A DNA stretch of 64,000 nucleotides from contig CM068549.1 of assembly GCA_035048495.1 (NCBI GenBank), forward strand, positions 5,935,822-5,999,821, read 5' to 3'. This DNA comes from Euptelea pleiosperma. Lineage: Eukaryota > Streptophyta > Magnoliopsida > Ranunculales > Eupteleaceae. A model generated the notes under the pieces. That model made no database searches and was not told where the DNA came from. It worked only from the letters and a program-made list of their open reading frames with translations. A program made the translations under genes and the position numbers. Below are positions 45,401-56,859 of this stretch, one piece after another; the first letter of the stretch is position 1; each line of letters starts with the position of its first letter.

Positions 45401-46729
45401 CAACCGTTCACTATCTCTGTTAATCCCTGGTATGCTGATATTGTCAACTACCTTGTTACCGAAGAAATGCCTTCACACTGGTCAAAACAGGACAAAAGCC
45501 AATTCCTAGCAAGAGTTAAGTACTACTCTTGGGATGACCCTTATTTGTATAAATACTGTCCTGACCAGATCATTCGTCTCTGTGTCCCTGAGTCTGACCA
45601 ACTCAATATCTTGTCCTCGTGTCATGACCAACCTTGTGGTGGTCATTTCAGCACTAAGAAGACTACAGAAAAAGTGCTGCAATGCGGATTCTACTGGCCC
45701 ACACTATTTAAAGATGCCCATATCTACAGCAAAACCTGTCCTAATTGCCAGCATCTAGGCCGCATCTCCCAGAGGAACATGATGCCCCTCACTCCCATCC
45801 AGGTCGATGAAATCTTTGACATTTGGGGCATCAACTTCATGGGCCCCTTTCCCGTTTCCTATGGTTTTGAGTACATTCTCCTTGCGGTAGACTATGTCTC
45901 CAAATGGATAGAAGCCATTCCCACCAAGACCAATGATCACAAAGTAGTGGTCAAATTCCTAAAGGAGTTCATCTTCGCCCGGTTCGGTGCCCCTAAGGCC
46001 ATCATTAGTGATGGGGGCACCCATTTCTGCAATAGGATATTCGAGAAATTAATGAAAAAGTATGGGGTAACCCACAAGGTTGCCCTAGCTTATCATCTGC
46101 AGACTAGTGGTTAAGTAGAGGTTTCTAATCGTCAGATCAAGCAGATCTTGGAAAAGACAGTCAATACCACACGTAAAGACTGGTCTACTCATCTCATTGA
46201 TGCTTTATGGGTATACAGAACCGCCTACAAGACACCACTCAATATGTCTCCCTATCGTTTGGTTTTTGGGAAACCCTGTCATCTTCCGGTAGAGATTGAA
46301 CATCGTGCCTTATGGGCCATTAAGAAGCTTAACTTCGACCTAGAAACCGCAGGGGAGGAGAGAAAACTTCAAATGAATGAGTTAGAAGAACTCTGAAATG
46401 ATGCCTACAACTTGTCCAAGAATTATAAATCAAAGATGAAGTGGATACATGACAAGAGCATCCTCAGGAAAGAGTTTCATCCAGGACAAAAGGTCCTTCT
46501 TTATAATTCTCGTCTCCATCTCTTCCCTGGGAAACTGAAATCTAGATGGACCGGGCCTTATACGGTCACCGCAGTCACACCCTTTGGGGCAATCACTATT
46601 GAGGATCCCAAGGATCACTCCTCATTCCAGGTCAATGGCCAGCGTCTTAAACAGTTTCATGAACTTGACGTATTGCTCATTCAGACTTTTGAGATCGATC
46701 TCATCGATCCTGTCTATGTCGACTGATGA
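45401..46729 (+). pseudogene. E2 integrase
   Basis: The zinc-binding HHCC domain is visible as [14 protein letters not shown] then CPNCQ (45618-45755). The catalytic core has [11 protein letters not shown], where the first catalytic Asp (WGID in relatives) is Asn, then IISDGGTHF and, past a TAA at 46112-46114, VEVSNRQ with the Glu. A second stop (TGA, 46394-46396) lies in the linker. The C-terminal domain with the GQKVLLYNSRLHLFPGKLKS and RWTGPYTV motifs is intact. The frame ends at 46724-46726 and no chromodomain follows. The Asp-to-Asn change alone would abolish strand transfer. Confidence 0.9.
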
Positions 46730-48633
46730 TCCACTCAGTCTCCTGTGCTCCAACTTGGTTGGGGGCGCCTACCACTCCCGTTGTGTCTGGCTGAAGACGT
46801 AAAACTTAGCACTTTCGGAAAGGCAATTCCGGTATTCCTAGAGTACATGAGTCTCATGCATTTGTTATTACTATTATATCTCTGGAAATGCAGGTACATT
46901 CATTCTTCCGATCATCAGGTACCACACACTGTCGAGTTTCTGCAGACTTGGTAACATCCTTCCTGAATCTTTGCATCATCATCACTGATTTGTTATCATT
47001 TTATGTCCCCGTCATGAGCACCGAGGACGGTGCTATATTTTGGTTGGGGGTGGGTATTTACCAAAACTCATGTCTTCATTTTGACAAAAAAAAAAAAAAG
47101 TTCTTGTTTTTTGGGTGATTTTCGATGTTCACCAAAAGTTTTCTAGAATTTCAAAAATGTGTCAAATACCCTGACTTTGATTAGCTGAAAACCTCCGTTA
47201 AGTCAGTATTGAGGATGTCAATTTTTGTTTAAGGTTAGCTTTGAGTCAAGTCAAGAGTGGCTACAGCAGTTTTGAAAACTTAGAAAAAAACTCAGATTCG
47301 GCACAATTGTACACTATCAACATCAGAGTCATCCTAAGTTTGGAAATTCTAGAGATCCTATGAGAAGAATTGTGGAGACCTAACCCAGTGAGCTTTCGAG
47401 CCTTTAATCATTTCAGAGAATTATACATTAATCATGAGTCACAAGATGACTCACTATTCTTCATGCCCACAATATTCGTTGAGAGATCTCATTGTCTTTT
47501 GCTTCGATCATAAAACTCGGAACGACATCAACATTGGATTACTACGACAGAACCTTCTCTATATCCAGTCAAGACAGTATACAAGATAGTGCAAACCCTA
47601 GAAAATGATTTAGGCCATTTTTCTGAACCATTCAGCCTTTTTACTCACCTGAATTATACTTCACTAGAAACCCCTTGAACCCTTCTATAAAAGCCTTTTC
47701 TTTGTAAACCCATCAACCTAAAATCCAGTCCAGCTACGAAGCATGATTGTCTACCCTTATTTTGAGATGGACAAAAGAATAACTGATATGAGTGTACCGT
47801 GAAAAGAAAAGTAAAGAAGAAGAATCAAAAGGAAAAGAAAGTGGTTCAAGCTGAAAACAAAATATGGAAAGAAAGTATGAAAAAGAGCTGAAAAAAAATT
47901 GAGCAGTCTCAGAAATATCAAGAAAAAGAGAAAAATACAAAAAAAAAAAAGGGAAAAAGAACTAGATAATGGTGTTACGTCGCAGGAAAAATGCAAGAAA
48001 ATGGCAATATCCTCTCAAGATCTTTGAAATCCTGTATCCTTTTATTTTTCTACACCAGACCTAAGCCTCATTATAACCTAGGAAAGTCCTATTTGATTCT
48101 AGGGTAGCACGATCATAAAATGTGGAGATTGGAGAAGGAAAAGCTATAGAGTTTGATCTGACGTTCCCGAGTGAAGTGGTATTCTAATCATGAGATCTTT
48201 TTCTGTTAAAGATGTCCTTCCTTTAAATAATACATATGTGAGATCTTTGCTTTCGTATATCAACACATCTCCTCACATATAAATTGAGAGAAAAGAAGAA
48301 AACCCTTCTTGTGTGATTCTATTCTGAGTGTTAAACATGTGAGATTTGAGGTCGAGGCATAAAAACTTAGAGGTAATCTGGAAATCTTTACTGTCGGATG
48401 ATGAGAATGTTGAGCACACACACACGCAGAGTCTGACTATTCTGGGTCATGATTATCAGTCTGTAGTCTTGCCAAAACTTTCAAACTCTTCGCTAGCATG
48501 TAACTGTTTTTGCATCCATTCAATGATTTGACGAACGGTGTTTTCCCGGAGCTAAAGTGAAAGTGTGCAGCATGTGCAAAGCCCTTTTAAGCTCATTTAT
48601 TTTACACTAATTGCCAAGGATTGGCAATATGTT
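46730..48633 (+). other. E2 3' untranslated region
   Basis: 1.9 kb with no credible frame. Patches are conserved with E3: TCTGGCTGAAGACGTAAAAC (46787, also 52319), an AGCACCG-AGGA-CGGTGCT hairpin (47017-47034) followed by TTGGTTGGGGGTGG, TGGAGACCTAACCCAGTGAG (47372, also 52915), and ATTGCCAA-GGA-TTGGCAAT (48610-48628) before the G-rich tract. Low-complexity GAAAAGAA sequence fills 47800-47970. Confidence 0.75.
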
Positions 48634-48645
48634 GGTTGGGGGTTG
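48634..48645 (+). other. E2 polypurine-like tract
   Basis: GGTTGGGGGTTG immediately before the 3' LTR; in this position it should prime plus-strand DNA synthesis. It is G/T-rich, not purely purine. E3 has TAGTTGGGGTTG at the same place. Confidence 0.6.
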
Positions 48646-49600
48646 TGATATTCGCTCAAAAGTGTTTATTTTAAGCAATTATCCTTTTAGCGTTATTACA
48701 TTCTCCTACGTTAAAATACTCTATTTATCTACTTTTCTACGTAAGAGTCTCTTTTGTTGCGTAGAACACACTTTTCTGGACGAAATGGTATATTTGCATG
48801 CATTAAACACATTTTCGGAAGTCTAGACATGAACTCATTCTGATAGAGTCTCATTACGCGCTTCTTCTGTCGTAGGAAACCCCGATGGGACAATTCTCGA
48901 GACTTGTGAGCCCACATCGATCAGGAAAGCCCATTATCAAAGCTTAAAGAGCCCACATGCTATGACTAGAAGATATGGGCCAAATATGGGCTGAATAAGA
49001 GGACCAAAAAGCCAGCCCAAAGAACGAAGAGAGTAGGAGAGCCAATGACCAAAAGATGGACCAAAGAGTTTAAAGCCACATGAGTCAGCAAGGAATGATA
49101 GTCTACTCTACTGGAGAAGCGTGAGGATGGTCACAGTGAAGACCAGGGTTCCAGACCCTCTGCCAATACTTTTATCTCCATTTTCGGATACTTTCTCTCT
49201 CATCTCTCCTTATTCTCTCTCTCTCTTCATCTCTCGGTCTTCGAATCTACTGACCTAACCCCAGAACTCCTGCCCATTGGCTCTATCTCATCTCTCTTAG
49301 CTTTCTGACTGTTGGATCTTCAATCGGACCGTTGGATCTCTCTAGATCCGTCGATCTACCAATCTGGGTCCCAATCAAGTCACCATCCATCCGATCGCCA
49401 TCAGACTGTCTGTCACATCATCTTGTGAGACGATGGACATCATCAATCCATGTGGGCCAACAGCCGGGCCCATCATCATCGACCCGCTATCTGACCAGTT
49501 AGTGGACCCCGTGAATTTCAAAATAATTTTAATTAAATTTTAAAAAAATGGAGGTCCACTAAATGGGGACATTCCCCAAAGAAAAGTAGTGTTTTACTTA

Positions 49601-49639
<39 letters not shown>

Positions 49640-51016
49640 ATTTCAAAAATTCCCTAATTTCCATTAATGGAAACTAGGGAGCTTTAAAAGGGGAAGGAGA
49701 AGGGTTCTTTGGAACCCTAATCCCCCTCTAATCCCTTGAATCCTACCCCAAAACCCCCTTCTCATCATTCCCCCCTTCTTTGGCCCCCATTTCTCTTCTT
49801 CTCCTTGATATTCTTCACCATCTTCTTCACGGAACCATCGGAGTCGCAGCCTGCAACTCCGACCGACAACAACTGCAAGCACCGCACACGAACCTACTCC
49901 ACTCCTCCTTCATGCCATCACCTCAGCCACTGCCCTCCCTTGCTCCGCCTGTTGCCTTTTTACAGCACCAACCGCCACCTTCCTCGTGATAGACGGTGGC
50001 TGTTCTTCTAAACAGCCACCACCGTTGTTAACCCCAACCCATTCTCCACCATCCAAAACCCCCTGCGTTTTGAACCCTCAGCACCCAGCCGTCCTTAACT
50101 TCTCCTAAAAACAAAAAAAATGAAGAGAAGGAGAAGAAGAATGAGAGGAGAGGGATCGCCCCTCACTACTTGCCGTCTCCCTCTTGTTCTCATCACGTTG
50201 CCGGTTTGCACCGCCTAATCCTCCACTGTTCCCACCTGCAACAGCCTCCCTTCAAGCTTCAAAGCTTGCTGCCAAGAGCAGCAAGCAGCAACCGAACTTG
50301 CCGGTGCCCCCACCCCAACCTGCTGCATCTCACCATACGCCTGCTCCTCCACGTGCACGAACCAGCAAGCCACCGAACTACAACTCCCTTGTTTGGTTGA
50401 TCCGATCATCACGATCTTCAAGCACAGGGAAGTGCCCTCAAGCGCTGCTATTCCTCTCCATTATCCGATACCCATGCTGGTTCTTCTTTCTTTGGGTGGC
50501 AAATACCACGCACCACATGGGTGCACCCCTTTGCTAAGCAGTATGCTGGTCTAATCTCTATCTCTAGGTCAACTCTCATCTCTCTAGCCTTCTCTAGATA
50601 TCATTCTCTTTAAGTTGCTTTTTAGTTTAGATTAATTTACTTTATTTTATTTTTGTTTTGAAGCATTGTAAGAACTATGGATTTTTTTTTTATGATGAAT
50701 TACTTTCATCGGTTGTGGTTTGATTTCCTTCATTAGTATTTTGTTGGCAGATTATGATAATTTCTCTCTCTAAAATCAAGAAATCTTGTTTTTAATCCAA
50801 ATACATCATTTTCATCCCTCCATGAATTTTTAGCAAAAATTCCATCATTTTATGTTCAAATTTGCGCTAACCCGACTAATCCCGAGTGCGGATCGACATC
50901 CGACACAAGCCACTGTGCAAAACTACTCATTCTATAGGTTAAAAGTCTCGGACTAATTAAAAAATGTGTTGAAGTTAGGGTTTCTGATTCAACGACACGG
51001 AAAAACCCTACTTTCA
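48646..51016 (+). repeat. E2 3' LTR (2371 bp), complete
   Basis: TGATATTCGC to CCTACTTTCA. It contains the tRNA-like module (about 49100-49172), an (AT)n run (49604-49637), a promoter palindrome CCCTAATTTCCATT with near-complement (49652-49679) followed by TTTAAAAG, an imperfect CGGAGTCGCAG hairpin (49839-49861), CTCTCTA tracts, and the U5 hairpin CGGAT-CGAC-ATCCG (50889-50902). Confidence 0.95.
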
Positions 51017-51020
51017 TAAC

Positions 51021-52229
51021 ACTTATCATCCGGACAATAGGAGTCACCATAGCTTTGATTGGGAACAGTCTTTTCTCCATCAGCAACTTCCGCAGGATAA
51101 TTATCCTTTCGGGTTTCATCAACCCAATGGAGAATATGACTGGCAATACTTGCAGTCGTAGTACCAACCAGATCCACAGACTGAATATTTTGGTCAACAG
51201 TAGATCCCGCAGGATTTTCAAAATCAGCAGATAGTCCCAGAGTCACTTCCATCCTATAACTTTCATACTCAGTCGGACTACATTCAAGAGTTGGCACCTC
51301 AGCTTCACTTAGGTAAACCGCCATAGTCTGCTACTAAACCTAGTCTAGAAGAACTCCTCTCGCAATACATCATCCAACAACAGCACTCCATGGAGAGCTT
51401 GGAACACCGTCTAGGTGAGTTAGCATCTGAGAGAGAGGAAGTCAACTTCACTAGCCAACCTATGGCTTATCTAGAGGGGAATACCATGGCCACAGTCCAT
51501 AATGAGGAGTCGCATAACTGGACCCAATACCAGACTTTACAAGAGGAAATTGAGGTTGCTACAAACAAAGGATCAGACTACGATATTGATGAGCCAGAGT
51601 CTCCATCTTCGATGTCCTTCAAAGCACCGACTTTTGAACTTAACTTAGAGGAATCATCTACCTCTGATGCTTCATTGTCTGCACCTAAAGCATACATTTT
51701 AGACACTGATCACTGTCTAGATAGTGTGGTCCCAGTTGTCCTGGCCCCACCGTTCCTCACCATTGTTGATGCACACATCGGGTGTGGGGACGATGACATG
51801 TCGACGGCACTTGACAACCTCAAAGCAAAGGTTACCATTTTTGAACAACCAACATACGTCGATATTGTCGATACACCATGTGCCGTAGAGAGTCTAATTT
51901 CGGACTCTCCCGAGGAAAAATTACCTAAGTGTCTAGAATACTTTGAGCCTGACTTCATCTCGGAGTTAGAAAATTTTGGTATTATTGATCTGCAAGAGTC
52001 TGCTCCATTCAGATACACTCCCGCTAGACTCAATGAGTCTGCGGCTCTGCTAACCATGGTCAGAGGACCCACTACTACTCTCCTCTCAGTTTTTACTGAG
52101 AAGCTTCGATCCCTCCCCGCTAAACTAAATGTTTTTGCGGGTCTGCTAAGAGAACTTACTGCACTTCTCTCAATTTACACTGATAGAGACCTGTTCTACA
52201 CAGGTATACCTAGACAAGGGATAGGATAA
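51021..52229 (+). pseudogene. E3 gag C-terminus fused to protease remnant and linker
   Basis: One frame runs from 51021 (TYHPDNRSHHSF, matching SYHPDTKNHPNF of E2) with a few stops up to 51320. It is then open for 280 codons from 51390 to 52229. MESLEHRLGELASE matches the gag coiled segment. The protease active site (DLGAS) is missing: the frame jumps to YILDTDHCLDSVVPVVL, where LGRPFL has become LAPPFL, then AHIGC and CAVESLISDSPEE as in the E2 linker. It stops before the RT. The protein could still act as a Gag but not as an enzyme. The long open stretch contrasts with the shattered frames of E2. Confidence 0.75.
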
Positions 52230-54170
52230 CAGTCTCTGTTCCACCTTAGAAGACCGCAGATTCACTCAGTCTCCATGAGTTTTAACCTGGTTGGGGGTAC
52301 TTGATATACCCCCGTCATGTCTGGCTGAAGACGTAAAACTTAGCGCTTTTAGAAAGACAATTCCGGTATACCTAGAGTACATGAGTCTTATGCATTTGTT
52401 ATTACTGTGATATCTCTAGACAAATAGGTACATTCATTCTTCCGATCATCAGGTACCACACACTGTCGAGTTTATTCCGACTTGGTAATATCCTCCCTGA
52501 ACCTTTGCATCATCATTATTGATTTTTCATCATTTTATGTCCCAGTATTGAGCACCGAGGACGGTGCTATATTTTGGTTGGGGGTGGATTTTTACCAAAA
52601 CTCATGTTTTCATTTTAAAAAGTATAGAAAATAAAAAATAAAAAAAGAGAGAAACCTTGTGTTTTTGGGTGTGATTTCATGAGATTTTCAAAAATGCCCT
52701 AACTTGATTAGTACAAACTTTTTGAAAAGTCTATTTATTAAAAAGGATGTCTGTTTTGAAAAATCACTTATTAGTTCTTCATTCAGTTTGAAACCAAACA
52801 TTACTACAGTGGATTGAAAAATCTTTAAAAACTCAGATTCAGCAAAAATGTTTACATATCAACGTCAGAATTATCCAAAGTTTAGATTATCTAGAAATCC
52901 AAGAAGAACAATTGTGGAGACCTAACCCAGTGAGCTTTTAAGCTTTTCATTATTTCTAAGGGGTATAAAATTATTCTGAGTCACAAGATGACTCATAATT
53001 CTTCTAGTCCCCAAATTTTCCATTGAGTGATCTCATGAACCTTTGCTTTGGTCATGGAACTCAGAACGACATCAAATTCGGATTATTACATAAAGAACAT
53101 TCTCTATATCCATTCGAGACATCGAAGATTAAAATATAAACCCTAGAAAATGATATAGGCCATCTTTCTAACCAATCAGACTTTTTAGCTTCCCTCACAT
53201 CTATACCGTTAGAAACTATTTTTGAGCCTTTTGATGAAAACCTTTTCTTGTTAACCCATCAACCAAAAACCCAATCCCAAAAAAGAGTTCAAATATGATA
53301 ACCTACTTCTGAGAGGGATCAAAGAGTATTTGGTATGATTACACCATGAAAAGATAGAAACCAAGAAAAGAAAACAAAACAAAACAAAACAAATGGTTCG
53401 AGCTAAAAAGAAACATGATCGGAAAGAAAGAAGAAAAAGAAAAAGAATCTGAAAAAGGTAAAAGAATATCAAAAAAGACAAAAATTGGAAAAAGAAAAGA
53501 AGATAAGTCAAGAAAATATTACCCCTGGGAAAAGTTGCAAAGAATAGTGAGATACCCTCTTAGAATTTTTGAATACCAGAATATCCTTCTTTTCTGAACC
53601 TATCCTAAACCTCAATACAACCTATGCAAGTCCTATTTGATTCTAGATTTGTACCATCATCAAGAGTGGAGAATGGAGAAAAGAGAAACTATAGAGTTTG
53701 ATCCGACGTTCTTAAGTGATATGACATTCCAATTATGAAATCTTCTTATACCCTCCATTCAAGAACTATATATGTGAGACGTTTGCCAGTTTATATATTC
53801 ATCTACTCACATATAGTTTGAAAGAAAAATATAAAACCATTTATGTGTGATTCACTTCTGAGTGGTATACAAGTGAGAATTGAGGTCGAAGCATATAGTC
53901 TCTAAGGAGATCCAGATATCTCGACTGCCAAATGAGGATGATGTTGAACACACACACACACTGAGTCTGAGTAATCTTTTGTTTGAATGTCCATTTGTAG
54001 AAGTATTGCATTTTGCTGATTAGTTCTAATTTGTGAATAATTTCTTGCATCCTTGAAATAATCGGACAAAATGGAGTTTTTGAGTAATGCAAATAATTTT
54101 TCTAGCATGATATGCCTAGTCCTTTTTCGCTCACTTATTTCGCAATAATTGCCAAGGATTGGCAATATGC
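52230..54170 (+). other. E3 3' untranslated region
   Basis: No credible frame. It aligns with the E2 3' region, keeping TCTGGCTGAAGACGTAAAAC, the AGCACCG-AGGA-CGGTGCT hairpin (52551-52568) with TTGGTTGGGGGTGG, and ATTGCCAA-GGA-TTGGCAAT (54148-54166). A GGGGGTA/TACCCCC hairpin lies at about 52290-52310. Confidence 0.7.
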
Positions 54171-54182
54171 TAGTTGGGGTTG

Positions 54183-55841
54183 TGATATTCACTCAAAAGT
54201 GCTTATTTTAAGCCATTATCCTTATAGCGATGTCGCAATCTCCTACGTAAAACTTGTCTTTTCATTGACTTTTCTAAATATGAGTTTGTCTATTGCGTAG
54301 AACGCATTCTTTAGACGAAAATTGACTATTTGCATGAAATATACACATTTCGGATAGTCCAATATCAAGCCGTTTTAGTTGAATCTCACTAAGCGCTTTT
54401 TCACTTGCAGGAGACCCTATCGGGCGATTCTCGAGGACTGGCGGGCCCACGATCAACCACAGAAGACTTCTATCAAAGCTTAAAGAGCCAACAAGCTAGG
54501 ATAAAAAGATAGAAGACATGTACAGGCAAAGCTAGAGGATCGTAGAGCCGGAACAAGGGCTAAAAAAGAAAAGAATAATTGGAGACCAAGAGAAGGACTT
54601 AGGTGTTAAAGGCCACACCAATTGACATCAAAGGATAAGTTTGACTTATTGGTGGAGCGGACGAGAGAAAATAAAGAAGACCATGGCTTAAGACCCTCCA
54701 ATGCTTTTATTTTTGTATTTTTCTCTCACCTCTCTCCTATTTCTCTCTCTATCTATCTATCTTGGCCCATGACCTAAGCCCATGACCCATGACCCATGAC
54801 CCATGCACATGACCCATGACCCATGCCCATACCCATGACCCATGACCCATGCCCATGCCCATGACTCATGCTCATGCCCATGCTCTTGCTCATTTGCAAC
54901 AACAAGAGAGAATTAGTCTCACTTGACCAATTCTTCTTTCCTCCCATCTCTCTCTATCCTAATCACTCTCTCTCTCATATAACTAACCCATTCCCAACTG
55001 TTGGATCTGGAGAGATCCAACGGTCATCATTTTTACAACAAGCAAAAGAAAAAAAAAAGTCTATAAGAGATCTACGATCTCTCCTTCTTGGGTTGGTTCC
55101 CTCCCCCTTCTCTTCCTCTCTTTCTTCTTTCTTTCTCTTCTTCTTCACCCTTCTTCTCCGGCGAGCAACTCCGGCGAGCTCACCATTAACGCCTCCACCT
55201 CGAGGTGCAAAGCATCAAATAGCAACGTCTCATTGCTGCCCATTCCATCCGCCATAATCAAAGGTTACAATCCTCAATCCTATTGAGGTCGATCCAATTG
55301 GAGTTGCACCATCTACCTCTTCAATGGTAAGCTTCTCTTTAATTCATCTCTCTAACCTTCCTACCTTCTTTCTCTCTCTTCTTTCCCTCTCTACCTTTAC
55401 ATGCTTTCTAGGGTAATATTTTAATGGCTTTCTAGATTAATTTAGTTTAATGTTATTTCTGTTGTAAAGCATTGAATAAACATTGTAAGCATTTATTTTT
55501 AGTTTTATGAACAAGTTTTAAATTCAAGTTTAAGTTATTTTATTTATTGTATTTTTCATTCTCGTTTCTCTTATGTTTTTTTCATTCTAATAGTTTTACA
55601 ACAATTTCAAGCACATTTTAAATCAACCTCCACCATTCTCACCCTTCCATTTATTCTGACCATTTTTTGATTATTCTTGTTTCTTCTTGAGCTAACTAAT
55701 CCCGAGTACGGACAATATCCGACACGAGCCACTGTACAAGTCTGCTTATTTGCAGATTAAGTGAACCAATTTGGAGAAATTACAAATATTGTTGAGATCT
55801 AGGGTTTTCGTAACCAACGATGCAAAAAAATCCTAATTTCA
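54183..55841 (+). repeat. E3 3' LTR (1659 bp)
   Basis: TGATATTCAC to CCTAATTTCA; preceded by TAGTTGGGGTTG (54171-54182) and followed by the target duplication tggca. It differs from the 5' LTR by scattered substitutions and by the longer CCCATGACC minisatellite (54764-54892). Confidence 0.93.
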
Positions 55842-56336
55842 TGGCACGAGGCAAATTCGGGGCACAACCGTCTTTTATTGAACAATCCATAGGAGTACAG
55901 ACCAGCTGGCGGCTCGTGACCAACTAGCGGCCAGTGACCAGCTGGCGGCCAATGACCAGCTGACGGCTAGTAACCAGCTGGCAGCTCGTGACCAGCTGGC
56001 GGCTTGTGACCAGAAGGCGATTTAGACCAGATGGCAACCCGAATTCAGCTGGCAGACCATGATCACCAGATGGTCCTAGATCTCTGGATGGGACAGACCT
56101 AATGGTCAAGCCTTACTGGCAAGATATTCATAGACCCTAGGTCAGAAACAGGGCGAGGGCAGACAAGAACAGCCCAGGCTGACCCTCCCTTTCTAGAACA
56201 AAGTGGGCTACTCAGCAAACACTGAGATAGACCATTAACAGGAGGCGAAAAGGAACAACGGTGAGCGGGCCACCTTCGGTCCGGCCAATGAAAAGACACC
56301 TAAAAACATAACAGAGAAAAGAAGAGACGGGAGGTC

Positions 56337-56345
56337 TATAAATAG
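56337..56345 (+). promoter_or_regulatory. TATA box of solo LTR S4
   Basis: TATAAATAG in GC-richer surroundings, about 510 bp before the LTR end; a standard plant retrotransposon core promoter. Confidence 0.7.
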
Positions 56346-56859
56346 AGGACCCCTCCCCTACAGAGAGAGGATCGGATCTTTTCCCAGAACAATTCCCTCA
56401 TCAGTGAAGGAGAAAGGGAGAGAACCAAATCATATCAGAAGAGAAAAAAAGAGAAGTCTAGGAAGAGGAGAAACAACCTTTACTTTTCTTGGAGTGATAG
56501 CCTTTGTGTGTATCTCGCCGTAGTGGAGCCTTTCCTGACTTGATCGTCGGAGTGTCTTTGGTAGGTACACCACCCACCTTGCTTTGGAGGAACTGATTGA
56601 GGAGCAGGAGCGGATCTGGAGTCGCAGCAGGCAAAAGGATGGAGTTCTGAAGGCGGAGAAGGCTTTCTACAGTTGCTCTCTCGTTGGCAACCGACCTCAG
56701 CCTGGCGTAGGCGGAGTCAGACATCTTGTGCTTGATATTTGTAAAGCTATTCAGAGTGTGAAGAAGTTTTATGTACAAAAAGAGAACGTTCTATTAATAG
56801 AAAATATCTGTTGGCTTTGAGGGTGGGAGGAAGATCACAGTTTTTGCCCCCACAATCCT

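Larger units (their letters stand above)
35229..51016 (+). mobile_element. E2: Athila-like Gag-Pol retrotransposon inside E3
   Basis: Order: truncated 5' LTR (35229-36245), primer site, leader, gag, protease, RT, RNase H, integrase (ending about 46729), 1.9 kb of untranslated 3' region, G-rich tract and full 3' LTR (48646-51016). The right target sequence is taaca (51017-51021). The left duplication is gone because a deletion fused E3 gag to the middle of the LTR at a shared CAGCCACCACC. Many stops, frameshifts and one catalytic substitution make it defective. There is no env-like frame after integrase, although some Athila elements have one. Confidence 0.9.
31944..55841 (+). mobile_element. 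E3: Athila-like, gag-only non-autonomous retrotransposon (hosts E2)
   Basis: LTRs at 31944-33578 and 54183-55841; perfect target duplication tggca at 31939-31943 and 55842-55846. After the primer site and a 1.5-kb leader there is a gag start (35122). This is cut by E2 and resumes at 51017 with the gag C-terminus, a protease remnant and a linker, ending at 52229. There is no RT, RNase H or integrase between there and the 3' LTR. Excluding E2 the element is about 8.1 kb. The gag middle was lost with the left end of E2. The sequence resembles gag-bearing terminal-repeat elements that use enzymes of relatives. Confidence 0.88.
31914..56854 (+). repeat. Solo LTR S4 (about 1.04 kb), TGTGGG/CCCACA type, split by E3
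   Basis: It begins TATGGGTACT at 31914 (one change from TGTGGG) and ends GCCCCCACA at 56854. It is flanked by atcct at 31909-31913 and 56855-56859. Only 30 bp lie left of E3; 55847-56854 lies to the right. A TATA box (TATAAATAG) is at 56337-56345. Its ends resemble the partial LTR at the right window edge. Removing it rejoins the RNase H of element A. A short imperfect repeat, ACCAGCTGGCGGC, recurs about six times at 55900-56050. Confidence 0.8.

Noticed and set aside
46730..48633. An env-like frame after integrase, as in some Athila elements
   Set aside because: No frame longer than about 80 codons, no signal peptide or membrane segment; the same is true of E3 (52230-54170).
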